Positions 1-12,402 of a DNA stretch of 64,000 nucleotides are shown one piece after another. A program made the position numbers and the translations under genes. The notes below the pieces were generated by a model, which worked only from the letters and a program-made list of their open reading frames with translations, was not told the origin of the DNA and did not search any database. Where the stretch lies: assembly GCA_004335835.1 (NCBI GenBank), contig RWJK01001821.1:1-64000 (forward strand), read 5' to 3'. Origin of the DNA: Scenedesmus sp. ARA3 (taxonomy: Eukaryota; Chlorophyta; Chlorophyceae; Sphaeropleales; Scenedesmaceae). How positions within the stretch are numbered: position 1 is the first letter of the stretch; every line of letters starts with the position of its first letter.

Positions 1-2974
1 CTTCAGTGTTGCCCTTTGCTGGTGCGCTCCCGCAGGTACGCGGTGGTGCCCATGCCCCTCAGCCGCCTGCGCCTGTTGCTAAACCCCTATTGACACAACA
101 ATTAGAGAGGTGCTAGACTTTTTGTACTGCCTTGGCAGGTCCGGCGGTGCCCACACGCCTGAGCCGCCTGCGCCTTGCAAGTCCTGAATGTTTGAACTTC
201 TGCACTGTGCCCGCAGGTATGCGGTGGTCCCCACGCCCCTCAGCCGGCTGCGCTTCCTGCGGCTGGTGCTGGACGAGGCGCAGCAGGTGCAAGGCAGCAC
301 AGCCAAGGCCGCGGAGATGGCGCGCAAGATCCAGGCGCGGCACAGATGGGCCGTCACAGGTGCGAGCTGTGTGGAGCAGTGGAGGTTGAGAGCGGCGTGG
401 AGGCAGTGCAGGAGGCAGTGCAGTGCAGGAGGCAGTGCAGTGCGGGTGTGAGCAGCTGCACTGTGTGATCAGGTGCCACGCCTGCACAGCCTGCCTGCCC
501 TCCTTTACCCGTCCACTTCCCGCCTGCATACCTGCCTGCCTGCCCACCTGTTACCTGCCTACCTGGCGTGATCTTGGAGGCACGCCCATCAGCCACGACC
601 CTGAGGACCTGTGCACCCACCTGCCGGCTGAACTGCCTGACAGCCCATGCACCCAACTGTGGCTCTGCCTGCCTGCAGGCGCGCCCATCAGCCACGGGCT
701 GGAGGACCTGTGGGGGCTGCTGAGCTGCATGCGTGCCTGCCCAAAAGTTCACTGCCAATCACATGCCTGCATTTCCTTGCTACTATCTGCAGGCACGCCC
801 ATCAGCCGCGGGCTGAAGGACTTATGCACCCACCTGCCTGCCTAACCGCCTAACTGCTTTTGACTTGTTTTGTCGGTGTTTTGTTCCTGCAGGCACGCCC
901 ATCAGCCGCGGGCTGGAGGACCTGTGGGGGCTGCTGAGCTGCCTGGGGGCGCAGCCCTGGGCGGGCTCGCCCTGGTGGTGGGCGGTGGCGGTGGCGGAGC
1001 CTCTCAAGCGCGGCCAGCCGCACGGTGAGTAGGTTGCGCCGGCTTGCTGCTGTGTGAAGTGCTGCGCAATCTGTCATGCATGAAAGAGCGTGGATGATGG
1101 GGGTGTTCGATGCAGCAAACAGTTTAGTTGCAGTTGCCTGCACGTTTGACTGTTGCATGCCATGCTGGACGCCTCAACGCCAACTAGAGCTTGACTATAG
1201 TCATAGCCCAACGAAACCGCTCCTGCTCGCCTGTGTGTCATAGTACTTCAAAATCCTGCAAAACATTCCTGTGGTGCTGTCTTGTCAGGGCTGGAGACAC
1301 TGCTGCAGCTGATGGCTCCCGCGCGTGGTGGGCTGCTGTGGCGCACCGCAAAAGCTGATGTGCTGGGCGAGATGGGCCTGCCTGCGCAGTGCCAGCACAC
1401 CACGCTGCTGCGGCTCAGCGCCATTGAGCGTCACTGGTATAACAGGTGGGCGGCTGGCGGGCGGCTAGCTGCAGGCGTAGTGTGAAGTTGCAGGTGCAGC
1501 AGCAGTATCTGAGCGGTTAACTGAGGATGAAGAAGCACTTGCAGCGGCGTGCTCGGTTTGAGTGGATTGCTGGGTGCTGCGCTTGGCATGCACCATGCTA
1601 AGCGGTGCTATGTGTCAAGCCTTGCACATGACCGTGTAAGTGAGCCAACCTCGGACTCACTGTCAAATCTTTCGATTGCATCGTTGATGGCGTTGCGTGG
1701 GAGTCAAGCAGTGATCACTATCCCTCAGCATACCATCGCATCCAAGGCGTGGTGTTCTGCTGCTGCCGCAGGGCGCACCAGGACTGCGCAGCAAAAGCCC
1801 GCAAGGTGCTGCAGGACGCCCTTGCAGCAGTGATCCTGCAGTCACGCGGCGGCAGGAAGTCAGACACAGCAGCGCTTGCCGCCGCCAAAGCAGCAGCAGC
1901 GCCGGCGGCTGCAGCTGCGATTGCAGCTGGCGACAGCCGTGCGCTTGACGGCGCTGCTGCTGCTGTGCTGGGCCCGCTGCTGGGCAAGCAGCTGGTGCCT
2001 GCGGAGCAGCGGAAGCTGCTGCTGCCGCTGCTGCGGCTGCGGCAGGCGTGCATCCATCCCCAGGTGCGCTGCAGCACAATAGACTGTATCAGCACAGGAT
2101 GCACTCACACAGTGCTGCACACAAGGCTTGTGTGTTGAGCGGAGGTGCATGTGTGGCTTGCAGGAAGACCTGGGTGCGCAGCCGTGAAGGCCCAGCAGTG
2201 ATTGATTACAGCCGCCAAGCTTCACCCTGTTTTGTTTGTTTGAACACATGTGCATACCTTTGCAAACTGCTTGACGCGGAACCGTTGCTACCACGACTCC
2301 TGCCTCACCCGCTGTGTCTTGGCTTATGTGCTTTATTGCGCTTGCATGCTGTTGAAAACAGGTTGGCGCATCTGGCCTGCGTGGCGCGCTCATCGGCGGC
2401 AGCAGCAGCCCAATGACCATGGACCAAGTCCTGCAAGTGCTGACCTCAAAAGCTCGAACAGAAGCCGAGGAGTCGCAGCGGCAGTTGATTGGGGCCCTGA
2501 ACGGCCTCGCGGCGCTGCTGCGGCTGTCTGGAGATGCGGCGGGGGCTGTGGCTGCCTACAGGGAGGGGCTGGGCGTGTCTGAAGGGAACAAGCAGGAGGT
2601 GCGGCTGGCGCAGCGCTGCGCTGCATATAAATGAGGTCACATGATGAGGTGCATGAGCCAACATTGGCCACTTTTTGTTTATTTGTAGGTTGCAGCGATG
2701 TCAGAGAACAACAGCCGGCAGGAAGTGTACTGGTGTGCTGCTGCAGTGAGCAGCCACACTGCCAGATGCGCTGCTATCAGCGCTGTTCAATGCATAGTAA
2801 TGCGTGGCCTACAAACGATCCGCCTGCCTGGCTCTACTGCTGCTGCTGCTGCTGCTGCAGGTGCGTACCGACCCACTGCAGCTGCTGCACACGCTGCACA
2901 ACCTGGCTGACCTACTGGCTCACCTGGCAGCAAAGTACAACAGCTCAGCAGGCACATCAGCTGCCACCACAGCA

Positions 2975-3012
<38 letters not shown>

Positions 3013-5144
3013 TAGGCCGTATGGGCCTGGTGTACCCCGCACGTTGCGTGATGACAGCTTGGCCGCAGAAGCCGCTGCCATTAGGGACAACTACTTGGCG
3101 CAGCGGCAGGCAGCGCTAGCCGTTGCACATGCAGCATACCTGAAGGCAGCAAAGGAGGCGCTGCCGGTGCTGCAGCAGCACAGCAAGCATAACAGCAAGG
3201 TGCAGAAACGGCAGCAGGCTGTTGAGGGAGGGGCAGGCAGCAGCAGCGCAGCAGGTGCAGCCGCAGCTGCTGCAACTGCCCGCAGCGGGCAGCAGCAGCG
3301 CAGCAGCAGCAAGAGCAAGGGTACCAGTGCATATCAGCGGGCGATGATGGGAGCGGATGATGACGATGATGACGACAGCTGGCTGGAGCAGGACTTGCAG
3401 GAAGATGATGACGTGGCAGCGACGCAATTTGGAAACGAAGCGACAGCTGGAGCTGCAGCCGCAGGCGACAGCGCTGCTGATGGCTCTTCCGGCTGGTATG
3501 TTTCAGTCCTTGATGCTTTATCTGAAGCCGGCAGGGCGGATGAAGTTGTCGACGCCGTGCGGCAGAAGCTGCAGGAAGGCGACACATACCGCCAGAAAGT
3601 TGCACAAAATGCAACCAGCCTCGCGAACCGCTTCGCCTCGCTGCATGGCTTGAAGCTGCTCATCACTCGGGAGCTCGGAGCCATGGCAGCGCAGCAAGCA
3701 GCAGCGATGAGCCAGCTGCAGGATTTGCAGGAAGGCTGCAGTGCAGCAGATGGCCCTGAGCAGGGGCTGGTAGAGCAGGCAGGGCAGTGTGGCCGCTGCA
3801 GGGCTGAGATGGGTGTAGCTGGGTTGGTTTGCAGGCACTGCAGGCTTGAGGAGGGCATGCGGCGTTGGGAGGTGCGGCTGTTCTCGCTGCACACGCGCGC
3901 GCTGGCTGCGGGCACGATGGTGAGTTGTTGACCGGGCGTTGACTGGGCGTTGACTGGGCGTTGACTTGGTGTTTTGACGGGTGTTGACTGGGTGTTGACT
4001 GGGTGCTTTGACTGGATGTTGGCTGCAGCAGGCTTGATTGCTGCTGCGCAGGGTGCTGTTCAGCTCTATCATATGGCAGATGTCTTAGCGGGATGTACAG
4101 CAAAGCGCAGTGCTGCACTGTGCACTGCAGTTGTTCAAATGTTGTGCTGCTAAGGCATGACGTTTCATGCTGCAACATGTTGGGTTGACCTTGGTGCAGG
4201 TTGATGCTGACGAGGCCGCGAGGCAAACACAGCTGACAGCTACGCGCCGCGTAGGCAGGGGTGGCCTCAACGAAGCAGCAGCAGAAGGCAGCGGAGACGA
4301 CCTGACGGCAGCAGCAGCAGGTGCTGGTGCGCGGCGGCAGGACACAGCAGTGTCTGAGGCGCAGGTGGTGCGGCATCCCTCTGAGGTGGAGAGGGTGCTG
4401 CGGCTGCTGCAGCAGCAGCTGGCGCGGCATGGGCTTGGCAGGTGAGGGCTGGGCGCTGCACTGTGCAGTGCATGCTGAGTGTGTTGAGGTTTTTTTGAGG
4501 CTAGATGTGTTTTTGTGGGCAGGATGTGTTGGGTGGAGCATGTGCGTTGCGCTGCGATGTGCGGATGCTTGTGGGAGTGTGCTGCAGTCTCACCACGTGC
4601 ATCTGAGATATGCTGTTTTGGTTTGCTCAATGATACTGAGCTATCAAAACACACACTTTGGTGTGTCTTCAATTCACATTGCAAACACCAATCAACTGCT
4701 CGCAGGAGCCTGCCAGGCGTGTCGGATGCCGCAGCCAAGCACCTGGAGCAGCTGGAGGGCAGCCGCAAGCTCTTCATCGCTGCTGGCGCGCTGTCGGGTG
4801 CGCAGCGGCAGCTGCTGTACGCGATGGATGAGCTGGCCATGGCGCTGCTGCGCATCGGCACGCGGCTGGAGGGCGAGCAGGTGCGGTTGCGGCTGGTTGA
4901 CAGCTGATTTGTTTGCTGGCTGGCTGGCTGGATGGCTAGCTGCTTGGCTGGCTGGCTTGCTGTTTAACGCGGCTGGTGATGCATCATCAAAGCGTGTCAG
5001 CTGCTAGCATGCACCAGCAGTGCATGGCTAACACTCAAGCCCTGCATCCTCTCCCCGTGTGACTCGGCTTGCGGCAGGAACCGCAGCAAGCAGCGGCACA
5101 TGGCCCTCTCCAGCCTGCTGACGCCCTTTGGTGCTGACAACAGC

Positions 5145-5196
<52 letters not shown>

Positions 5197-5978
5197 AGGT
5201 CACTGCGCATGAAGCGCTGTTCAAGCTCACCGAGGCTGAGCAGGTCATCAAGAACAGCGAGCTGTCTCTAGAGAAAACTCTGGCCCAAGGCGAGCTCAGC
5301 AGGGCACTCGGCAAGCTGAGGTACCTCAAGACCATTGCGGCAGCACGCAAGCGCGCAACAGCGGCAGACAAAGCAGCAGATGCTGCAGCAGCAGTGGGCG
5401 CGGCAGCAGATGGTGCTGCTGGTGGTGGGGTTGTTGCAGCAGGTGCTGGTGGGGAGTTGAGGCAGGATAAGCTTGCTGCAGCTGGGCAGGGGCCGACGGC
5501 TGAACCTGCCTCACCACGCACTGCTGCTGCAGCAGCTGCTCTGAAGAGAGCTGCTGCAGCTGCTGCTGGTGATGGTCAGGACCAAGCAGGCACACAGCAG
5601 GAGGCAGCAGGCGCGAAAGACAGCACGGCACAACCAGCTGGATCAGCCGCAGCAGCAGCAGCAGCAGCAGTGCCAGCTGGCAGCAGCGGCAGTGTCCAGG
5701 GCGGCGATGCTACTGAACAAACCAGCTGCCCCATCTGCCACGACCAGATGGAAGCAGCAGCAGCAGTGCTGCCCTGCGGGCACGTCCTGTGCTGCAGCTG
5801 CGCTGACGCGCTGGCAGCGCGGCTGCCTGCCGCACTGCCGCCGCAGCAGCGCCGCATTAGCTGCCCAACCTGCCGCTGCAGGACACACGTTAGTGACGTG
5901 GCATATGTGGATAGCGGCCGCAGCAGCACGTACAGCTACATCAGGACAGATAGCAGTGTGCCAGGTCAGCAGCAGCAG

Positions 5979-6013
<35 letters not shown>

Positions 6014-7756
6014 GGACCCCTGCAGCCCCCTGGCTAGCCCAAAGGGTGGGGTCAGCAGGCGGCGCAGCAGCAGCGGTGCTGCTGTGGATTGCAGTGGAGA
6101 GCGCAGCGGTGGTGGCGCTGTGCCGTACATGTGGCAGGCGGAGCAGCAGCTGTTGGTGCAGGGGAGTTACGGTGAGTGCAGCTTGGTGTTCAACTTGTTC
6201 GCACTGTGAAAATGACACAAGTGGGCCCACACAGCCAAAACAGGAGAACAGTGGGTTCTGCATTGCAGTTGGGTGTGACTAATGCTGCTGCAGCGACAGG
6301 CATGTTGACTCGATACACCCTCGTGCGTGCACATGCAAGCTGCATCGTGTCAGCTACTCGTGTCTTCGATGCCTGCTGTTCACCACCCTGCTACTTTCTA
6401 TGCACTGTGCCGTCCCTTCCTGCAGGCACCAAGGTGGAGGCCATCGTGCGTCGGCTGCTGCTGCTGCTGCAGCTGCACCCCGCCAACAAGGTCATCGTGT
6501 TCAGCAGCTGGCTGGACGTGCTGGACATCTTGAGCCACGCGCTAACTGCAAACGGCATCCACCATGCATTTGGCAGAGGCCGCAGGGGCTTCCTGCAAGC
6601 CCTGGAGCAGTTCAAAGGCTGCGCTGCTGCTGCGGCAGAGCTGCAGGAAGGAGCAGCAGCTGGCCAGAAGCCAGCAAGCCGAGGGATGCGCCAGAACCAG
6701 CAGCAGCAGGGTGGCAAGCAGCAGGGTGGCAAGCGGCAGCGGGAGGAAGAAGCAGGTGAAGCTGAGCAGCTAGAGGTAGACCTCAGCGATGATGATGATG
6801 AAGAAGAAGATGATCCAGAAGAAGCAGATGAAGACTGCAACGCAGGCGCATCACCAGCAGCCGGCGCTGCTGCTAGCCCTGACGCTGCTGCAAAAAGTGC
6901 TGCTGCTGCTAGCGCTGGCTGCACCTCGCGTGGCCGGCCGCGTGTGCTGCTGATGCTGGTGGGCCATGGCGCTGCTGGCCTGAACCTGACTGAGGCGCAG
7001 CACGTGCTGCTGGTGGAGCCTCTGCTGGACCCTACACAGGAGCTGCAGGCAACGGGGCGCATCAGCAGGTTCGGGCAGACGGCAACCACACACGTGCACA
7101 GGTGAGTATGGATCGGAGACGGCGTGTGTGCTGCAGGGGTGGGTGTGAGTGGTGTGGTGTACTTGGGGTGCGTTGCAGGGGCGTGTGTGCTTGGGGAAGC
7201 GGGGAGCGCAGCACGGTGTTTGGTAGGTGGAAGCCTTTGGCACAGAAAGAGCTGGGGGTGCACTGGTGGGATGGACAGCTGCTGTCTTTTAGCTGCAGGC
7301 AGTTCAGAAGCTCGATTACAGTGTCTTGTTGGGCCGCTGCAGGTCATGTTATGGTCTGCAAATGACTGCTATCTGTGTCCTCTTGCAACAGCACCACAGC
7401 CTGGCTCTTTTCTCTGCATCGTTACATCTGCTCCCTACAGTATCATCATATTCTGTCTGCCGCTGCTTGCTCCTGCTGCACTGTTTTTTGGCATGCCCTG
7501 CAGGTTTGTGGTGCAGCACACCATCGAGGAGAATGTGGCGCGGCTGTCTCGGCAGCGTGCAGCAGCCATGGACATGTCTGCTGCTGTTGCGAAGCGGCCA
7601 GGCGCAAGCAGCAGCGAGGCAGCAGACCTCAACGTGGCTGATGTGGCAGCACTGCTGAGCAGCAAATGGACTGAGGGCAGCGGGGGTGACGCAGGGTTTG
7701 CTGCAGCGGCAGATGGAGAGGCAGCAGACGAAGGGCCTGTTGACTTGCAGGATTGA
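1..7756 (+). CDS. SHPRH: SHPRH-like SNF2 helicase / RING E3 ubiquitin ligase, 5' partial
   Basis: This is the 3' part of a Snf2-family ATPase with an inserted RING finger. In other organisms SHPRH/Rad5-like proteins ubiquitinate PCNA at stalled forks in the nucleus. In-frame exons: 217-359, 893-1024, 1289-1445, 1772-2063, 2362-2598, 2861-3919, 4200-4441, 4706-4880, 5199-6171, 6426-7101, 7504-7756. The first exon carries the Walker B box as LVLDEAQQVQ. Exon 5199-6171 holds a C3HC4 RING at about 5731-5870 (CPIC, CGH, CCSC, CPTC). Exon 6426-7101 holds helicase lobe 2, with motif Ia-like VIVFSSW, motif V GHGAAGLNL and motif VI QATGRISRFGQ, and an acidic insert (about 6780-6835). Walker A and earlier domains lie outside the window. 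Ala/Gln-rich inserts around 2970-3010 and 5520-5680 are probably lineage-specific. The order DEAQ, long spacer, RING, lobe 2 is SHPRH-type. Two introns contain decoy copies of the next exon's start. Confidence 0.85.
36..178 (+). repeat. Two decoy copies of an SHPRH exon start
   Basis: Two acceptor-like CAG sites (ending at 35 and 138) are followed by degraded copies of the first 40 bases of the real exon at 217. All three copies encode variants of AVVPTPLSRLRL. Spacing is 103 and 78 bases. Only the last copy runs on into the helicase motif. Confidence 0.85.
580..892 (+). repeat. Three-copy acceptor-side decoy array, SHPRH
   Basis: Copies beginning at 580, 679 and 793 repeat the start of the real exon at 893 (GTPISRGLEDLWGLL). 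The spacing is 99, 114 and 100 bases. The copies at 679 and 793 keep a CTGCAG acceptor; the one at 580 has lost it. Confidence 0.9.
3930..4021 (+). repeat. GTTGACTGGGCG minisatellite
   Basis: Seven or so tandem copies of a 12-base unit (GTTGACTGGGYG, with insertions) start 11 bases after the donor at 3919/3920. They fill the first part of the intron. Confidence 0.85.
5146..5198 (+). repeat. CTG tract forming an intron acceptor
   Basis: About 17 CTG units run directly into the CAG acceptor of the SHPRH exon at 5199. They occupy the place of the polypyrimidine tract. Confidence 0.85.
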
Positions 7757-8608
7757 GACCGGATGTATCGTGTTTGGTTCACTTGGTTGCTGAGTGGGAT
7801 GGTGAATTATGCATCTTCCCATGCGTAAGTTGCGACCTGAGTGCAAGGTGAAACTGTTGGAGGGTGCAAAGTCATGGTTGGGCACCTGACAGCCTCAGTG
7901 TCAGTGTGCAGGTTGAGGCTGTTTGAGGCTGTTGGTATTTTGTGATATGTGTTGTAAAATGTGCTCTTCAACTGCCACATCAGTGACAATTCACATGTGT
8001 TTGCTGTATGGATTTGTCACTTGCCATGTATTAATTTGTAAGCTGCTGTGTCTCAAAGTGGCGGCGTGTGATGGTGTTGCTTGTTCGGACAATGATTGTT
8101 GCCTTGCTTGAAGGTTTATTTGCTGTAACATCTAGTGCATGCTGACCAGCTGATGCGTGTCATCATGCTGCACATGCCAGACATGCTGCACCTGACCTAC
8201 CGCCTGTACTGACGGTCAGTTGAGGCTATATGTGTCGCCTGGGTGTCTGTACCTGGATTTGCTTATTGTACTGCAGCAGTGAGACATGCAGGCTTCCGAG
8301 TGTGCGAGCTGTGCTTGCAGCAGTGTGTTGCATGCGTTACGACCCCTAGATGATGGTTTTGATACAGTGGGTTCTACAGTGGCACTCCTGTGACATCTGC
8401 ACTGCAGTGCAGAGGCAGACGCACATGTTGTAATGGTGCTTATGCTGCGACCTCATTCTGAGCTGTGTCTCTCCCTCTCTGCAAGAAGCTTACTTGGCAA
8501 CCCACCTTGAGGAACAGCAGAGCAGCAGCAGGCTCAGCTTGGCTAGGCTGCTGCTGAAGCAGGCAGCTGGTTCGTACGAAAGGCTGTTAAGTACTGCAAT
8601 AAGTAGCC
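7757..8608 (+). other. Intergenic, SHPRH 3' flank and UBXN7 5' flank
   Basis: No gene seen. A TGTAA-type polyadenylation signal at 7953-7957 probably ends the SHPRH transcript, with a second TGTAA at 8124. The last 150 bases should contain the UBXN7 5' leader. Confidence 0.5.
7953..7957 (+). terminator. TGTAA polyadenylation signal, SHPRH
   Basis: TGTAA is the usual poly(A) signal in volvocine green algae. This copy lies about 200 bases after the stop, in T-rich sequence. Confidence 0.45.
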
Positions 8609-11600
8609 ATGGACGACGCTCAGGCCAGCGTGCTGCAGGAGTTCATGGCGATCACGGTAGGGGAAAGTCCTTGGAACAACTGCTGCGGACGCTCGGGGCG
8701 TTTGATCGGCCTGGCATGGACGTGCATTCCAAGACGTGTTTCATCAGCTGTTCCGTGTGTCTGTCACGTACACAGCCTGTGCTGACCGAGCCCTCCTGCA
8801 TCCCTGCCGGGCTACTGCTGTTGTCACAGGGAGTTGAGGACGCCACAGCTGCGATGAGCGTGCTGGAAGCAACCAACTGGCAGCTGGAAGAAGCAGTAAA
8901 CCTGCAGTTCGCCACAGGGGGCGATCTCGGGGGTGGTGCAGCAGGTGGTGGCAGCAACCATGCAGGTGGTGCTCCAGACATACCACCAGAGCTCTTGCAG
9001 GAAGAGGATGAAGTGCGTGCGCCCATGCCTGTCATGCGGGACAGGCTGTATGGTGATGCACCAGGCCCGCATGGCATCCCAGCACGCGTGGCGAGGTGCG
9101 GATACCAGCTAGCATGCATATCAGCTGACAAGGCGCAGAGCTCCAGCAGCACAGTACCCTTCCTACCTGGCAGGCAAGCAGTAAAGCTGCTGCTGCCACA
9201 GCTGCACTTGTGCGGCTGCAGCAGTGCAGCGGCTGGACAGCTACGATGATGAAGCGCGTCTGATCAGCTGCAATCATGCTTTGCAGCAGGTTGGCAAGTG
9301 TACAATGCCTCTGCTGGGGTTGTGGGTGTTGTGCTGCTCAACACAAACGTCGCACACTGCACTTGGCAGTGGTCTCCTGAACCTGAAGTTGCACCACATG
9401 CATCAAGCGGCTTGCACGCAGCTGTCACCTTGACACACCAGTGCATTCTGCCAAAATTGGTCCCTGCCCTCTCTGCTAGTGTTGCGGTATGCCTGTGCCA
9501 TGCTGCAGGTATGGTGCTGCCCCAGAGCGTGGCCCCACACACGTGGATGTATTCAAAGACTTCAACCCCGCAGCAGCAGCAGCAGCAGGCGGCAGCGGCG
9601 CAGCGGGCGCCGGCGGCAGCTCAGCAGCAGCGGCAGCAGCAGCAGCAGGCGGCGCGGGCGGCGCCCCCAAGCTATCAGACCTGTTTAAACCACCCCCAGG
9701 GCTGGCATTTACAGGGGACTGGGAGGCAGCAGTTGCTCAGGCAGCGCAGCAGGGGCGCTGGCTGCTGGTGAATGTGCAAGATGCTGAGGAGTTTTCGACA
9801 CATCGGCTGAACAGGGACACCTGGGGTGACAGCTTGGTGCAGGACATGCTGCGCGGCACATTTGTGTTCTGGCAGGTGCGCGGGCGTGTTGTGTTGTGGG
9901 ATAAGGGGTTGCTAGATGTGTGGGGTTGAGGCAGCGGTGCTTGATGCAGGCTTTAGAGGCAGGGTTTGACATTGGGTGCGTGCTGGTTGCTGCGGCTGCG
10001 ATGGTGTGCCGGGCTGGCTGCAGCTGCAACAGCACACATGTTCCTTGCGTCGCACACACAATCTGGCGCAGCTGTGGTCCACACTGACACGCTTTTACGC
10101 TGTACGCTGTACATTTTTGTGTGTGATCATCACCAAACACACCCAAACGCAGTGCTACAGCAGCAGCGACCAGGGCAGGGCGCTGGGTGGTCAGTACCAC
10201 TTGGAGCAGATGCCCGCGTGCATTATTGTGGACCCCATCACGCGCGCCAAGCTGTGGGAGCGCTACGGCTTTGTGGGGCCTGAGGCACTTGTGGAGGAGC
10301 TGGTGCCTTACCTGGACTGCGGTGGGTGGTAGTTGACAGTGTCAGTGACAGTGTTGCTGACAGTGTTACTGACAATAAAGATGGCAACCGCAGCGAGGCG
10401 CTGGTGGAGGGGCTGGTGCCCTACCTGGACTGCGGTGGGTGGTAGTTTTACTCGCAGTGTGAATAACAGTTGTAGTGACGGTATACTAAAACGGCACGGG
10501 CAGCGAGGCGCTGGTCGAGGAGCTGGTGCCCTACCTGGGCTGCAGTGGGTGTTTAGTTGACAGTGTCAGTGTTGTTGACAGCGTTATTGACGGTGTTAGT
10601 ATCAGGGCATCAGCAGCGAGGCGCTGTTCGAGGAGCTGGCGCCCTACCTGGACTGCAGTGGGTGTCTCGTGGACAGTGTTAGTGACAGCGTTATTGACGG
10701 TGTTAGTAACAGGGCATCAGCAGCGAGGCGCTGGTTGAGGAGCTGGTGCCCGACCTGGACTGCGGTGGGTGGTAGTCGGCAGTGTTAGTAAAAATCTCAG
10801 TGACCAGGGTAGTAGCAGCGCATAGGCAGTGAGGCACTGGTGGAGGCGCTGGTGCCCTACCTGGACTGCGGTGGTTGGCCCCGTTCCACTTTTATGTTTG
10901 TCGCCTTAGAGCTCCATAAAAGGATGCAGTCATAGCACAGCCGGCAGTCCCGGTGCGCTGGCTGCAGCAGCAGCATGCACTCGTTGTGGGCCCAGTTGCG
11001 TGTCAACGCTGTTGAAGTGAACCAGCTCAGCTCTCTGCAAACCAAGTGCACACGTGTGTCGTCACGCAGTTCTGAGCTCATGCTGTATGCATTCCGCACC
11101 CTTGCAGACCCCAATGACCCTGGGGCCTCAGACCTGGCGCACCGAGCCTTCCAGCAGTCGACCAAGCGGCGCCACAAGGCGGCAGCAGCAGCAGCGGGCC
11201 CTGCTGCTGCTGCTGCTGCTGACATGGCAGGCATGACTGAGGATGAGCAGCTGGCCATGGCGCTGGCCATGTCAGTGGAGGTGAGGCTGGCGTGCTGCTG
11301 CTGCTGCTGCTGCTGTAGCTGCTGCTGTCTTAGCTTGCGCATTGCCACTGAGTGAACGTGCCCTATTTTGTCGCCTCTACGTGCCACATTGAAGCAGTAA
11401 GTGCTCGTCCCTCCTGCTGATTGTGTGTACTCTCTGACCGCGTCCTGCAAGCAGCAGCCCACCGCAGCAGCAGGCGGGCCTGGCCCTGCTGCTGGTGATG
11501 AGTCAGACGATGACATGGATGACATAGACGAGGAGGCCATCTGGGCAGAGGTGCAGCGCAGGCAGCGCGACAGCGACTCAGCAGCAGCAGCAGCAGCAGC

Positions 11601-12402
11601 GTCCTCTGGCGGCGGCGCTGGCACCACACCAGCAGCAGCAGCAGCACAGCAGCAGCAGCCAGCTGCTGCAGCCACAGCAGCGCCGGAGCCACCGGCAGCA
11701 GCTGCTGCTGTGGATGTTGTTGCGGTGCAGGCAGCAGCAGCAGCGCGGCTTCCTCCTGAGCCTGCCGAGGGCGCTGCTGGCAGCTGCAGAGTAGCATTCA
11801 GGCTGCCTGATGGAGCCAGGGTGCAGCGGCGGTTCAACACGACAGACACAGTAGCAGCCCTGCAGGTGGGTAGTGTGCTGGCATGGGCTCAACTGGTGGA
11901 GGTGATGCGCTGCTTTTTCGGCGGAGGTGCGTTGCTGCATTAAAATGCCACACAGGATTGGGGTCAGCAGCGGGACAGCCGAATCGCCACACAGGATTGG
12001 GGTCACATAGCAGTGGGACGGCCTGGAGATATGGCGTGCTGCCAGCTGTTTGGCCTGCATGCTGTTGCTGGCTGGCGTCTGCGTTGACAGGCTTGCAGCA
12101 TTCTCTGTCCTTGCTTTGCATTGGGCATTATCAGTGCTGGCTTATGGTGCTGCAGCACGTGGTTGATATGGCAACTGGTCAGTGTTTTGGTACTGCTTCT
12201 GTTCTGTTTCACACCGCCAACCCTGCATCCCATGTGTTGCTGCTTGCAGGCCTATGTCATCTCAGTGTCAGCTGATGCTGCCGGCATGGCTGCTTTCCAG
12301 CTGTCAGAGGCGCGGCCAGGCGCGCAGCCGCTAGCAGATCCAGCAGCAACACTTGCAGCAGCTGGCGTGGCAAATGCAATGCTGGTGCTCAAGAGTAGCT
12401 AG
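8609..12402 (+). CDS. UBXN7: UBXN7-type UBA-UAS-UIM-UBX adaptor of Cdc48/p97
   Basis: UBXN7/Ubx5 proteins link the AAA ATPase Cdc48/p97 to ubiquitinated substrates and cullin ligases. Exons: 8609-8656, 8830-9095, 9509-9875, 10153-10321, 11108-11280, 11452-11865 and 12250-12402; all phases fit and the product is 529 aa. The domain order matches the family. The UBA-like domain starts MDDAQASVLQEFMAIT and continues with VLEATNWQLEEAVNLQF. The thioredoxin-like UAS domain (exons 3-4) has LSDLFKPPPG, GRWLLVNVQ and DPITRAKLWERYGF. A UIM follows (EDEQLAMALAMSVE), then an acidic DESDDDMDDIDEE segment, then the UBX domain from about 11780 (CRVAFRLPDGARVQRRF) to the stop. The ATG at 8609 is chosen because it begins the UBA. 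The acceptor of exon 6 could be 11452 or 11455. Intron 4 is filled by five degraded copies of the end of exon 4. Confidence 0.9.
10391..10880 (+). repeat. Five-copy donor-side decoy array, UBXN7 intron 4
   Basis: The end of exon 4 (EALVEELVPYLDCG plus donor GTGGGT) recurs five times downstream. The landmark CCTGGACTGC falls at 10311 (real), then at 10424, 10534, 10647, 10754 and 10860, so the period is 106-113 bases. Between copies is a GACAGTGTTAGT-like spacer that is also repeated. Only the first copy is joined to the rest of the exon. Confidence 0.93.

Noticed and set aside
10380..10880. The UBXN7 intron 4 copies as additional coding exons
   Set aside because: No acceptor precedes the copies, stops occur between them, and exon 4 joins exon 5 in phase without them.
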